In this document: in pieces, positions 8,867-16,838 of the stretch
Layout: each line of letters opens with the position of its first letter
How positions within the stretch are numbered: position 1 is the first letter of the stretch
Assembly: GCA_951813255.1 (NCBI GenBank)
Contig: OX638353.1
Location: 682,001 to 746,000 of the forward strand
Source of the DNA: an uncultured Dehalococcoidia bacterium
GTDB taxonomy: Bacteria; Chloroflexota; Dehalococcoidia; Lucifugimonadales; JAAXIE01
Length of the DNA: 64,000 bases
Direction: 5' to 3'
Notes under the pieces: model-generated
Told to the model about the DNA's origin: nothing
Database searches by the model: none
The model's input: only the letters and a program-made list of their open reading frames with translations
Made by a program: the position numbers and the translations under genes

Positions 8867-8895
8867 TTGTTGCTGGATTGTGGCAGGACTATACT
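8867..8895 (+). promoter_or_regulatory. Promoter of the carbamoyltransferase gene
   Basis: TTGTTG (8867-8872), 17-bp spacer, TATACT (8890-8895), followed by CGCCT as in the promoter at 7017. It lies inside the longer open frame from 8818, so the true start must be downstream. Confidence 0.72.
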
Positions 8896-8925
8896 CGCCT
8901 ACCGGAATACCTTCCGGAGAACTTG

Positions 8926-9831
8926 ATGCCTGCACATCTGACCAGTACCAAACAGATTGACCGCTCCTGGATGGAGGGTGAGCTGTTCCCGCTAGCCGAC
9001 AAGCTGCGTGAGGGAAGGAACGGCAGCCCAGCCTTGACTGGCCGTGCTCTTTACTGCCTCTTCTACGAGCCCAGCTTCCTCACCCGCACCTCTTTTGAGC
9101 GGGCCATGTCCCTGATGGGCGGCCACGTGCAGTTCACCGAGGACGCCTCCCAGTTCTTCCCTGTGCAGTCCACCTCATACATCGAGGACACCATCAAGTT
9201 CTTGGGGCACCTGCACTTCGATGGAGTGGTGCTGCGCAGCAGCCAGCCCAATGCGGTGCAGGCGGCCGCCGATGCTGACATCCTCTCCGTCATCAACGGC
9301 GGTAGCGACACCGACCACCCCACCCAAGCCCTGCTCGACATGTACACCCTGCAGCGGGAGTTGGGCGGTGCGGATGGCCTGTCCGTCGCAGTCGTAGGGC
9401 GCGTAGACCATCGCAACGTGAATGCCCTGCTGCTGGCGCTGTCTATGTACCGCGATGTGAAGGTGGTGCTCTGCCCCTTCACTGGTCAGCCCAACCCTGA
9501 CATATTCGCCCACTGTGAGGCCTCAGGGATGACCATCAGCGTGGAGCAGACGCTGACGCCCTTTGCCCATGAACTGGATGCAGTCTATCTGAACGGGGCG
9601 GAGACCGCAGCTCACATGCAACTGCTTCGGGCCCGCAACTTGGTCACGGTGAAGATAGACCAGGACCTGATGGGTCTGCTCAAGCCCGGATGCGTAATTC
9701 TGGACCCCATGCAGCGCACCGAGCCTCTGATTACCGACAACGCCGACGCTCGTTGGGCGGGCTACCGTCAAGCGGAAAACGGTCTGTTTGTGCGGATGGC
9801 TCTCCTGACGAAGCTGCTTGCGGATGGCTAG
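8926..9831 (+). CDS. Aspartate/ornithine carbamoyltransferase family protein (PyrB-like)
   Basis: A 301-residue member of the carbamoyltransferase fold; ATCases make N-carbamoyl-aspartate for pyrimidines. The start is the ATG at 8926, preceded by GGAGA and an internal promoter; a frame open from 8818 would begin before transcription. Seen: HPTQALLDMYTLQ, a C-terminal RTEPL-type segment and AENGLFVRMALLTKLL. The carbamoyl-phosphate loop reads EPSFLTRTSFE instead of EPSTRTRTSFE, replacing the Thr and Arg of the STRT motif, and the usual Lys of the 80s loop is not obvious (IEDTIKFL region). Either it is a divergent ATCase or a related transcarbamoylase with another role. It converges on the MerB homologue with a 9-bp gap. 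Confidence 0.78.
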   Translation: MPAHLTSTKQIDRSWMEGELFPLADKLREGRNGSPALTGRALYCLFYEPSFLTRTSFERAMSLMGGHVQFTEDASQFFPVQSTSYIEDTIKFLGHLHFDGVVLRSSQPNAVQAAADADILSVINGGSDTDHPTQALLDMYTLQRELGGADGLSVAVVGRVDHRNVNALLLALSMYRDVKVVLCPFTGQPNPDIFAHCEASGMTISVEQTLTPFAHELDAVYLNGAETAAHMQLLRARNLVTVKIDQDLMGLLKPGCVILDPMQRTEPLITDNADARWAGYRQAENGLFVRMALLTKLLADG

Positions 9832-9840
9832 GAAGCCTGT

Positions 9841-10551
9841 CTAGCCCCGGCCTCTCCAGAAGGGGCCATGCTTTCCCAGACAGTCCATTACCACCCTGCG
9901 CTCACCGGCCCTCAGCGGTTGCCATGTCGAAATATAGTTCCCATCCAGCATGTGCTTCATGCTCTCCACGCTGAACATCTCCACCCAGTTGGCTAGGGAC
10001 ATCGTGCCGGTGGCTGATTCAGAGTTGTAATGGGGCCAGTTGCTTGCGTGCTCTTCCGACCGGAAGAGGAGCATCTGCCCTCAAGCGCGGGCCCAGTTCT
10101 CATGCCTCGTGCCCCAAGGCGTATTCGTATGCCCCACAATAGTGGACGGCTCTGCGGAGAGTATCTCTCCGTCCCGCTGCTCGATGACTATCATCTCGTT
10201 GCAATCGAGGCAGGGAGTCTCGATGTGGATGGTCTTGCCAGGGAAGAGCCAGCAAACTGCCAGCGACTCAAACCCTCATTGCGCGAACCATCTCTGCTGT
10301 CCGTCGATGGTGATCTTATGAGGAGTAGGGATGTTGGAGAAGGGAGGGAAGGATGCAATCCAGTCGGTATCAGGGTGCAGCCAGACAGGGAAGTCTGTAG
10401 CGCACAGGTCGTACAGCAAGCGCCGCCCCTCCTCGGGGCTGCATCCGATCTCGCGGGCCAGTTCCGTGTAATGCAGGGCCACTCCGGTGTCGACCAAGCT
10501 CCGCATAATCAGGTCGAAGACCCGGTCCAGGGTCTGAGGGTCGGCCGCCAT
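9841..10551 (-). CDS. merB: Organomercurial-lyase (MerB) homologue, probable selenoprotein with two Sec
   Basis: MerB-type enzymes cleave the carbon-mercury bond by protonolysis using two cysteines and an acid (Cys96, Asp99, Cys159 in the plasmid R831b enzyme). The frame encodes 236 residues and contains two in-frame TGA codons, at codon 92 (10278-10276) and codon 157 (10083-10081). They fall after WFAQ and after ENWARA, the positions of the two catalytic Cys; their spacing of 65 matches 63 in MerB. A Glu stands where Asp99 is expected. The N-terminal third is a winged-helix-like domain (LHYTELAREIGCSPEEGRRL). Each TGA is followed by a SECIS-like hairpin. The start ATG has a GGGAGG ribosome-binding site. 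trxB lies 88 nt upstream on the same strand. Confidence 0.87.
10051..10068 (-). promoter_or_regulatory. Second SECIS-like hairpin of the MerB homologue
   Basis: In the mRNA CUCUUCC-GGUC-GGAAGAG, a perfect 7-bp stem. The loop GGUC, with its first G at +20 after UGA codon 157, resembles the GGUCU loop of the E. coli fdhF SECIS. Confidence 0.78.
10248..10264 (-). promoter_or_regulatory. First SECIS-like hairpin of the MerB homologue
   Basis: In the mRNA GCUGGCA-GUU-UGCUGGC, seven base pairs (two G-U wobbles) and a 3-nt loop starting with G at +19 after UGA codon 92. Confidence 0.68.
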
Positions 10552-10639
10552 CTCTTACCTCCCTTGACGCGTTTGCTTTCAGGGCGGAATTGCTTGAAGG
10601 GATTGTAACCGGAAACTGGCCTTATCGGTGACAGTTTGC

Positions 10640-11578
10640 CTAGCGGCGGCTCCACTGCATTCCTGAGATGTACCGGTGGGCAGCGATGGCCGCCGTGGCC
10701 CCGTCGCCTGCAGACGATATTAGCTGGGCAGCCGAATTCTGTCGGATGTCGCCAGCGGCAAAGATGCCCTGCCTTGAGGTCTGCATCCAGGCGTCCACCT
10801 CAATATGGCCCGACCTGTCCACCTTCACCACGTCCTTGATTATGGATGAGTTGGGGTCGAGCCCGATGCTGACGAACACTCCCGCGAGGTCCACCTCGTT
10901 GTCGAGCCGGGTCACCACGTTTCGGACCTGAACGCTGGTCACGGTGTTAGTGCCCAGAATCTGGCGCACCTCGGTGTTCCACACCGTCTCAATCTTCGTA
11001 TTCGTGCGGACGCGGTCCTGCAGCGCCTGTTGGGCCCGCAGCCTGTCACGACGGTGGAACAGGATGACCCGTTCCACATACTTCGTCAACGTCAGCGCCT
11101 CGTCCGCAGCAGTGTCTCCGCCACCTACGACGCCTACCACCGTGCCTCCGAACAGAGGCCCGTCGCAGGTTGCGCAGTGCGACACGCCGTTGCCGGTGTA
11201 TGCATCCTCACCGGGTATTCCCAGCTTGCGGAGGCTGGAGCCAGCAGCCACTATCACTGCCTTCGACAGAACGTCACCGTCGTCGGTGGACACCGTACGG
11301 TGGTCTCCCGTGAGGCTCACGCGGCTGACCTCGGCCAGCTTCATGGTCGCCCCTGCCTTCATGGCGTGCTCCTGAAGCAGTGGGCCGAACTCCGCTCCCG
11401 GAATACCGTTGGGCAGGCCTGGAAAGTTCTCAATGCGCTCGGTGTTCATCACCTGCGCCCCGCCCATCATCTTCTCAATGACCACCGTTCTCAGACCGTA
11501 GCGCGAGGCATACATGCCAGCCGTCAAGCCCGCCGCGCCCCCGCCAACTATTGCAACATCGTATTCGTGCGCCGCCAT
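10640..11578 (-). CDS. trxB: Thioredoxin reductase
   Basis: An FAD- and NADPH-dependent flavoprotein disulfide reductase of 312 residues, the usual low-molecular-weight TrxR length. Visible: FAD-binding VGGGAAGLTAGMYASRYG at the N-terminus, the redox-active CATCDGPLF (both Cys encoded normally), an NADPH site VVGGGDTAADEALTL and the closing FAD motif GIFAAGDIRQ. A GGAGGG ribosome-binding site and a near-consensus promoter precede it. The MerB selenoprotein homologue follows 88 nt downstream. Co-transcription would supply thiol/selenol reducing power to a selenoenzyme (inference). Confidence 0.95.
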   Translation of the reverse strand: MAAHEYDVAIVGGGAAGLTAGMYASRYGLRTVVIEKMMGGAQVMNTERIENFPGLPNGIPGAEFGPLLQEHAMKAGATMKLAEVSRVSLTGDHRTVSTDDGDVLSKAVIVAAGSSLRKLGIPGEDAYTGNGVSHCATCDGPLFGGTVVGVVGGGDTAADEALTLTKYVERVILFHRRDRLRAQQALQDRVRTNTKIETVWNTEVRQILGTNTVTSVQVRNVVTRLDNEVDLAGVFVSIGLDPNSSIIKDVVKVDRSGHIEVDAWMQTSRQGIFAAGDIRQNSAAQLISSAGDGATAAIAAHRYISGMQWSRR

Positions 11579-11637
11579 GCACCCTCCCCGTTTCTTTCAG
11601 CCTGGAACATTTTGTCAAGTTGCCTGTGTTATGTTCG

Positions 11638-11667
11638 ACTATATTCAAGCCGTTTTTTGAGTGTCAA
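11638..11667 (-). promoter_or_regulatory. Promoter of trxB and probably the MerB homologue
   Basis: Minus strand TTGACA (11667-11662), 18-bp spacer, TATAGT (11643-11638). A second TTGACA lies about 50 nt further downstream on the same strand. Confidence 0.75.
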
Positions 11668-11822
11668 GGCATTTTCAGTGCGGGGCTTGAGGCGTTGACG
11701 CGTCTACCGCGCAATGCGTACGTGGGAGCGTTGCAGCCGCTATGTCCGCGCCGTACAATGGCCCAACGCTTGGGCATGCGCTGGGACGTCCCCCAAGTGT
11801 CGATTATCAAAGCGGAGTGTCG

Positions 11823-12701
11823 ATGAAGGCGGAGTTGATGCACACCGTCAGTTCTGACGGTATCCGGCTGGATGGGGCCTACTTCAGGGCAACGGCCCCT
11901 GCCCCCGACAACGCCCCCGTCGACGCATGGCTCCTGATTCACGGCTCCGGCGGGCGCTTTGCCCAGCCCATCCTCCTCCACTTCGCCCAGAAGCTGCAGG
12001 AGCACGGCTACCCCTGCCTCTCCATCAATACTGCTGGCCACGATTCCGTGTGGGTGGGCGAGTCGGGCCCGCAGGGTAACGCCTTCGAAATCATCGACCG
12101 TTGTCGCCACGATCTTCGGGCCGCCATCGACTGGCTGGAGGAACGTGGACACTCCCGGGTTGGTCTTCTGGGACGCAGCCTCGGGGCGGTGAAAGTCGCC
12201 TACTATGCCGCGGTGGAACCTGACCCGCGCGTGACCGCCGTCGTCTCGGCCTCGCCGGTGCGCCTGTCCCACTCCCACTTCGCAGCCTGCGAGCAGGCTG
12301 AAGAGTTCAAGCAGACCTATATTGCATTCCAGAATCTTGTGGACGAAGGCAAACCACAGGAACTGGTGCACGTGCGCTTCCCTATAAACAACATGTTCAG
12401 TGCCGAGAGTTACTTGGACATGTACAATCCGGATGAGCGCTATAATCTCGTGCCCTTGGCCGGCAGAATAACAGTGCCCCTCCTCAGCTTGAGCGGTGAG
12501 CGTGAGGTCCACCCACGGCTTAGCGGGTTTGCCCGCGAAGTCGTCGAGGCAGCCGTCAACAGCCCATCTGCTCATTGGGCAGAGGTGGACAAGGCAGACC
12601 ACACCCACGCTGGCCGCTACGAAGAAGCGGCCGAATTCATCATCGAATGGCTGACCGGTCTGGAGACCCAGGCCGAACTGCAGCCCACCTCCGGGTCCTA
12701 G
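11823..12701 (+). CDS. Alpha/beta hydrolase
   Basis: A 292-residue alpha/beta hydrolase-fold protein. Landmarks are the oxyanion strand LLIHGSGGRF, the nucleophile elbow GRSLGAVK (G-x-S-x-G) near residue 120 and a C-terminal DKADHTH region likely to hold the catalytic His. The substrate is unknown. The start ATG at 11823 is chosen because GCGGAG precedes it; the frame opens further upstream at 11742. It forms a tandem with a paralogue at 12734 that carries an in-frame TGA; the two share domain order and the NT(A)GHD motif. Transcribed divergently from trxB. Confidence 0.87.
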   Translation: MKAELMHTVSSDGIRLDGAYFRATAPAPDNAPVDAWLLIHGSGGRFAQPILLHFAQKLQEHGYPCLSINTAGHDSVWVGESGPQGNAFEIIDRCRHDLRAAIDWLEERGHSRVGLLGRSLGAVKVAYYAAVEPDPRVTAVVSASPVRLSHSHFAACEQAEEFKQTYIAFQNLVDEGKPQELVHVRFPINNMFSAESYLDMYNPDERYNLVPLAGRITVPLLSLSGEREVHPRLSGFAREVVEAAVNSPSAHWAEVDKADHTHAGRYEEAAEFIIEWLTGLETQAELQPTSGS

Positions 12702-12733
12702 ACGCCAGCGCCTGGGAAGAACGGGAGATACTC

Positions 12734-13693
12734 ATGGAAGTAGACCTGGTCCACGTCACTACCAGCGACCATTTCCGGCTCAACGGGGTATGGCTGGAGC
12801 CCACCGCGCAGCCCGACCCAGACCGTGCAGTTGATGCGGTGCTGCTCATCCATGGCGTCGGCGGCAACTTCTACCAGCCGATGCTCATGGAACTCGCCCA
12901 ACTCCTGAACGAGGGCGGCTACGGCGTGGCCTGCTTCGACAATACCGGCCACGACGCCCTGTGGGCTAGAAACCCCGAATCCGACATGTGCTGCTGGCGT
13001 GGTTGACCCAGCTGCCCCGTGCGCCAGTATGGCGCCACCGTCGAGGATGTTGACTGGTGTCGTACCGACATCAAGGCATGCATCGGCTGGCTGGAACAGC
13101 AGGGCTACTCCCGGATTGCCCTCGTCGGCCACAGCCTTGGAGGAGTTAAGGGCATCTACTACCAGTACAAGGCAGCCGACCCTCGTGTGGTGGCCTTGGT
13201 CTCCCTCTCATCCCCCCGCCTCTCCTACACCTACCTGTCCGGGTCCGAGTCCGGCGGAGAGTTCTTGGAGTACTACGAGCAGGCCGACGCCCTCGTGAAG
13301 GACCGTCGCCCCGGCACCCTCATGGACGTAAAGTTCCCCGTGGACCATATCTTCAGCGCCGCCAACTACATCGGCAAGATGGGTCCCAAAGAGAAGTACG
13401 ATATCATGGCACTGGCCGAGGGCATACAGGTCCCACTGCTGGCCTTGGGCGGTAGCCGCGAGCGTCGTGTCCACATCCGTGACGTAGCCCCTGATCTGGT
13501 GGAGGCCGCCGTCAACAGCCCCCAGCGTGAGGCACAGATTATCGAGGGCGCCAACCACTTCTACCGGCACAAGGTGGATGAGACCAGCGAAGTCATCCTG
13601 CAGTGGCTGAACGACCTGAAACCGCTGCCTGCTGAGGTCGCCCCGGAAGCCGAAGGAGTGGTGGAAGCCGAAGAAGCCCAGCCCGCAGGCTAG
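12734..13693 (+). CDS. Alpha/beta hydrolase paralogue, possible selenoprotein (Sec at codon 91)
   Basis: 319 residues including one in-frame TGA at 13004-13006. Before the TGA are LIHGVGGNFYQPM and FDNTGHDALW; after it, in the same frame, GHSLGGVKGIYY (nucleophile elbow) and a C-terminal GANHFY. G/C preference at third codon positions is kept in this frame on both sides of the TGA, which argues against two compensating frameshifts. The local sequence reads DMCCWRG-U-PSC, a U-x2-C motif close to two more cysteines. The upstream paralogue lacks this Cys-rich insert, so the family does not tell us what residue to expect; this is weaker than the MerB and BtuF-like cases. A 6-bp hairpin with a GUA loop follows. 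The ATG follows GGGAGA. If UGA is a stop here, the gene is broken. Confidence 0.65.
13021..13035 (+). promoter_or_regulatory. SECIS-like hairpin of the second hydrolase gene
   Basis: GCGCCA-GUA-UGGCGC, six base pairs, loop G at +21 after the UGA. Same geometry as the three hairpins at 8.4 and 10.1-10.3 kb, but GC-rich and therefore easier to get by chance. Confidence 0.5.
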
Positions 13694-13704
13694 GTCCTGC
13701 GGGC
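13681..13704. terminator. Bidirectional terminator overlapping two stop codons
   Basis: GCCCGCAGG and its exact complement around a 6-nt loop. The stem-loop contains the stop codons of the convergent hydrolase and MFS genes. Confidence 0.6.
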
Positions 13705-14973
13705 TGCAGGGGCAGTCGGGGTGCCTTGTGCCCTAGCCCCCGTGTTCGGGGCCACCAAGGCCACGAGCGTGCCCGCTGCGAAGGTGCCAGCGCCAAAGTA
13801 GAACACGGCATCCCAGTTCCATCCAGCCAGCACCCCTGATACCAGTGATGCCCCAAAGCCCACGAACGTCCCCAGTCCCCACATCAAGCCCACTGCGCTG
13901 CCTTCCAATCCGTGCTCAGCGGCCAGGTCCATGGCCGCCGCTTGCGTCAGCGAGTTGATCGAGAACAGGAAGGCTCCGAACAGCGCCACAGCCCCTGTGA
14001 AGCCTATCCCCTCTCCCGCTGCAACCATCCACAATGGAGCGATCACCGAGGCGGCCATCACGAAGACGATCATCGGCTTGCGCCCAACCCGGTCGGAGAA
14101 GGCGCCAATGATGGGACCCGCAACAATGGCTAGGGCAGTGAACAGCGCAACGTGGAACGCTATCCCTCCAGTCCCCATGCCGATTTCGTCCTTCAGGTAG
14201 AGAGGAATGCCTAGCAGCAGTGCCCGGTCCCCCACCCCACGCACAGCGTTTACCGTTATCAGGCTGATCATCCCGCCACTGCGCACGACGCTGGCCAGCG
14301 GCACCCCCTTCCGCCTCAAGTTGTAGCGGAAGGAGCGCAGACGCCGGTCAGGCTGTGGCCCCCCCACGTTTCGCATGAATACGAACATCAGCACCGCGAT
14401 GACAGCAATCACCGGTACGCCTGCCACGACGACGCCCTGCCAGTTGAGCACAAGCAATAGCGCCCACACGATAATCGGTGCCACCGCCTCCCCGACATTC
14501 CCGGTGGAGCGGTGCAACGACATAAACAGGCCCCGGCGTGTGGGGTACATCATGGATAACAGCGCCATCGCTGGCGGGTGCCATAACGCGCTGCCCCCGG
14601 ACGCCACCATGATGGATACCATGATGATGAGATAGCTGGTAGAGAGACCCACCAGCAGGTACCCGATCCCCATCATGGCCATGGCCATCCACAGCACATG
14701 CCCCATCCGGTGCTGGAACATGTCCACCAGGAAGCCCGTGGACATCGCCATCGACCCGGCTGCCAACGAACGCACCCCATCCAGAAGGAACGTCTGGAAT
14801 GGAGGCAGTCCCAGCGCCACATGTATCTCAGTCAGCAACACCAGGAACCCGCGAGCATAGATATGCTCAATCGTGTGCGACCCGATGATGCTAGCCGCCC
14901 TCACCGAGTGCGGCGCCGGCCCCGCAGGCACAGGACGAGCAGCCCTGCCAGCAGGTATCGCCTGGCCTACCAA
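13690..14973 (-). CDS. Major facilitator superfamily transporter
   Basis: A 427-residue inner-membrane protein with about 12 hydrophobic segments. MFS hallmarks: the loop between helices 2 and 3 (GFLVDMFQHRMGH), HRSTGNVGEAVAP in helix 5, and the repeat of the loop motif in the second half (GAFSDRVGRKPMIV). The first 25 residues are Pro/Ala-rich, and the true start may be slightly downstream. The substrate is unknown. It converges with the hydrolase pair, so a role with them is not implied. Confidence 0.85.
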   Translation of the reverse strand: MVGQAIPAGRAARPVPAGPAPHSVRAASIIGSHTIEHIYARGFLVLLTEIHVALGLPPFQTFLLDGVRSLAAGSMAMSTGFLVDMFQHRMGHVLWMAMAMMGIGYLLVGLSTSYLIIMVSIMVASGGSALWHPPAMALLSMMYPTRRGLFMSLHRSTGNVGEAVAPIIVWALLLVLNWQGVVVAGVPVIAVIAVLMFVFMRNVGGPQPDRRLRSFRYNLRRKGVPLASVVRSGGMISLITVNAVRGVGDRALLLGIPLYLKDEIGMGTGGIAFHVALFTALAIVAGPIIGAFSDRVGRKPMIVFVMAASVIAPLWMVAAGEGIGFTGAVALFGAFLFSINSLTQAAAMDLAAEHGLEGSAVGLMWGLGTFVGFGASLVSGVLAGWNWDAVFYFGAGTFAAGTLVALVAPNTGARAQGTPTAPAARRT

Positions 14974-15098
14974 GAAGACCTCGAACGGAGGATGAAGAAG
15001 TCGCTACAGAAGATCAGCAAGTGGCGTCGTCCCATTGCAAGAGATTATAGCCCCCAAGCCACCAACGGACAAACGTGATGGACAAAGTCATCCATCCA

Positions 15099-15941
15099 CT
15101 ACCAGTTCTTCAGCAGATGGTCTGCTATGTCTACGGCAATGGGGGCACCTCTGGGGTTGCTTGCAGCGAAGAACAACTCAAACATAGGGGAGTTCGTGGA
15201 ATTCCGCAAAGTACGTTGGGTAGGTGCAACCATATGGAATGAACCTCTGAGTCGATCTCTATATTTGGACGCTATCTGCTGGCTGTCCCGGTACCTTTCA
15301 TATCTGGGCTCATCGTGTAGAAGTGGGAGTTGCTGAGAATATAGGCCCTCCCAATATTCCCGCCCCCCAAATACTCGATCGAGTCCTGCTTGCCACTCCG
15401 TCAATGGCAGGTCTCCTCTCCGCAACTGTCGGGTCACGGCACTTATAGGGAATAAGACCCAGCAGTCGACCTTTTGAGTCGCTGCCAGGGCCTCGACTGT
15501 CGACCATGACACTTGAGTCGCAAAGGGGTCGAGAAATACTACGGCTCGTTCAAGAGCACCCAGTGTTTCGCTAATCCACGGGAGCGCTTGATTAGCGTCC
15601 CGGTTTAAGACATTGATGTCCCGCCTCGGGTGTTCGCGACGAAGTTGCATAAGCGAGTTTGAACGTTGTCGGTTCTTCTCGATAAAGATGAATCTGTCGA
15701 AAGGTTTGTTATCAATGGCCAGTGCAAGCCTCGCCGATCCTCTCAAGAGCGTGGAGAAGTCGCCGTAATCCTCGATAGTGTAAGGAGTGCCGGGCCTCCA
15801 ATAGCCGTCCCCCGCGAACGCATCAATGTAGATCAGTTTGAAGGGTTGGTCTTTCAGCGCAGTGGTGTAGGCCTCCAAGTAACGGCGAAGAATCTCTAGC
15901 TTCTGTCGCGTCCACTCCCCACCGAAAGCCATTTGTGACAT
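15099..15941 (-). CDS. tcmP: Three-Cys-motif partner protein (TcmP)
   Basis: A 280-residue protein of the TcmP family. Visible: EILRRYLEAYTTAL near the start, LIYIDAFAGDGYW (a nucleotide- or SAM-binding-like loop), FIFIEKNRQRSNSLMQL and VVFLDPFATQVSW, which recall methyltransferase motifs. The family is defined by co-occurrence with phage Gp37/Gp68-type proteins carrying a three-Cys cluster, and that partner is directly upstream, 6 nt away. The function is unknown; a nucleic-acid modification or defence role is often suspected. The less biased codon usage compared with neighbours suggests transfer. Confidence 0.83.
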   Translation of the reverse strand: MSQMAFGGEWTRQKLEILRRYLEAYTTALKDQPFKLIYIDAFAGDGYWRPGTPYTIEDYGDFSTLLRGSARLALAIDNKPFDRFIFIEKNRQRSNSLMQLRREHPRRDINVLNRDANQALPWISETLGALERAVVFLDPFATQVSWSTVEALAATQKVDCWVLFPISAVTRQLRRGDLPLTEWQAGLDRVFGGREYWEGLYSQQLPLLHDEPRYERYRDSQQIASKYRDRLRGSFHMVAPTQRTLRNSTNSPMFELFFAASNPRGAPIAVDIADHLLKNW

Positions 15942-15947
15942 AACGCC

Positions 15948-16700
15948 CTACACCACCAACGGCATCCCGCGCCACAACTCACCATCTAGTGCGGCTTCCT
16001 CACCACCCCGCTTACCGCGGCTTCCACCAAGCTGCTTGAGAAAGAAAGCCACCTCAGACGCCACACACTGGTCCCTAATACACCGAGCCCACTCCAACTC
16101 CATCGGGCGGGCACCACGCCCACTCTCTCCACCGACGATAACCCAATCCAGCGTACCGTCTTCTAGCCAAGGCGAAAGGTCGACGCATTCGAGTAGCGGC
16201 TCGGCCGATACGAAGCGCACCGGAGCGGGCAGGCGTCTTAGCACGGTGAGACGGGGCGCGTACTTGGGACTTTCCACGGATGTCCCAATCCATACGTTGG
16301 TAGGCCAGTCACCGAATAACTCTGCGCCGTGCTGTTCCCACCAAGCCACGGCCCGTCCCGGGCGTTTGGTCAGGACTTGAAAAATATGGCCCCTCTTCAG
16401 GGAGGCCTCCCGCATCACCTCGAACACCTCCGAGATGAACTCGAAAGGCACCCGCGAATGGAATAGGTCGCTCATGCTGTTCACAAAGACGTTCTTGGGG
16501 TTGCGCCAAGTCAGGGGTAGACGCAGCCGTTCCGGCAGCAGGCGTACGTCGCTAGGGGCGGTCTCGTAGCCAGGCACCCCCATGCCCTTGAGGCGTGGGT
16601 ACAAGGCATACATGTAGCAGTGGTCGCAACCTGGCGACACCCGTGTGCACCCAGTCACTGGGTTCCAAGTCTCATCCGTCCACTCTATTGACGACGCCAT
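15948..16700 (-). CDS. Phage Gp37/Gp68-like three-Cys protein (DUF5131)
   Basis: A 250-residue protein opening with IEWTDETWNPVTGCTRVSPG and a cluster C-x7-C-x2-C (the 'three-Cys motif', radical-SAM-like), then NVFVNSMSDLFH, FQVLTKRPGRA, VWIGTSVE, RFVSAEPLLE and a typical GGESGRGARPM. These match the phage Gp37/Gp68 family. It is immediately upstream of tcmP and surely co-transcribed. A radical-SAM-like role is inferred from the Cys spacing only. Confidence 0.87.
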   Translation of the reverse strand: MASSIEWTDETWNPVTGCTRVSPGCDHCYMYALYPRLKGMGVPGYETAPSDVRLLPERLRLPLTWRNPKNVFVNSMSDLFHSRVPFEFISEVFEVMREASLKRGHIFQVLTKRPGRAVAWWEQHGAELFGDWPTNVWIGTSVESPKYAPRLTVLRRLPAPVRFVSAEPLLECVDLSPWLEDGTLDWVIVGGESGRGARPMELEWARCIRDQCVASEVAFFLKQLGGSRGKRGGEEAALDGELWRGMPLVV

Positions 16701-16823
16701 ACCACCGCTCCAACCATACTGAATTCACATTACCAGTCGGCGAAGCGGGGCCGCTAGCGGCAAATGTCATGGGAGTCGATAGGTTTCGATCCTAAGGCCA
16801 GTCCCAGCCACCCCAATCCCGCC

Positions 16824-16832
16824 TGCTATAAT
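16824..16832 (+). promoter_or_regulatory. Extended -10 promoter, leaderless start
   Basis: TGC plus TATAAT, a perfect extended -10 element. The ATG at 16839 is 6 nt downstream, at the expected transcription start, so the mRNA would be leaderless. This fixes the unusual N-terminus of the next gene. Confidence 0.72.
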
Positions 16833-16838
16833 TGAAAT

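Noticed and set aside
8818..8925. N-terminal extension of the carbamoyltransferase
   Set aside because: A good promoter lies inside it and the ATG at 8926 has a ribosome-binding site; family similarity begins there.
7809..13693. Three adjacent pseudogenes caused by nonsense mutations
   Set aside because: All four stops are TGA, none is TAG or TAA. Three of the four fall on family cysteine positions, frames are otherwise intact, and all four are followed by similar hairpins. Still the main alternative for the hydrolase.
16735..16810. tRNA or selC gene (a TTTCGATCC loop like a T-arm and a GGGGCCGC...GCGGC arm)
   Set aside because: No matching acceptor stem or anticodon arm can be built on either strand; the T-stem has only four pairs.
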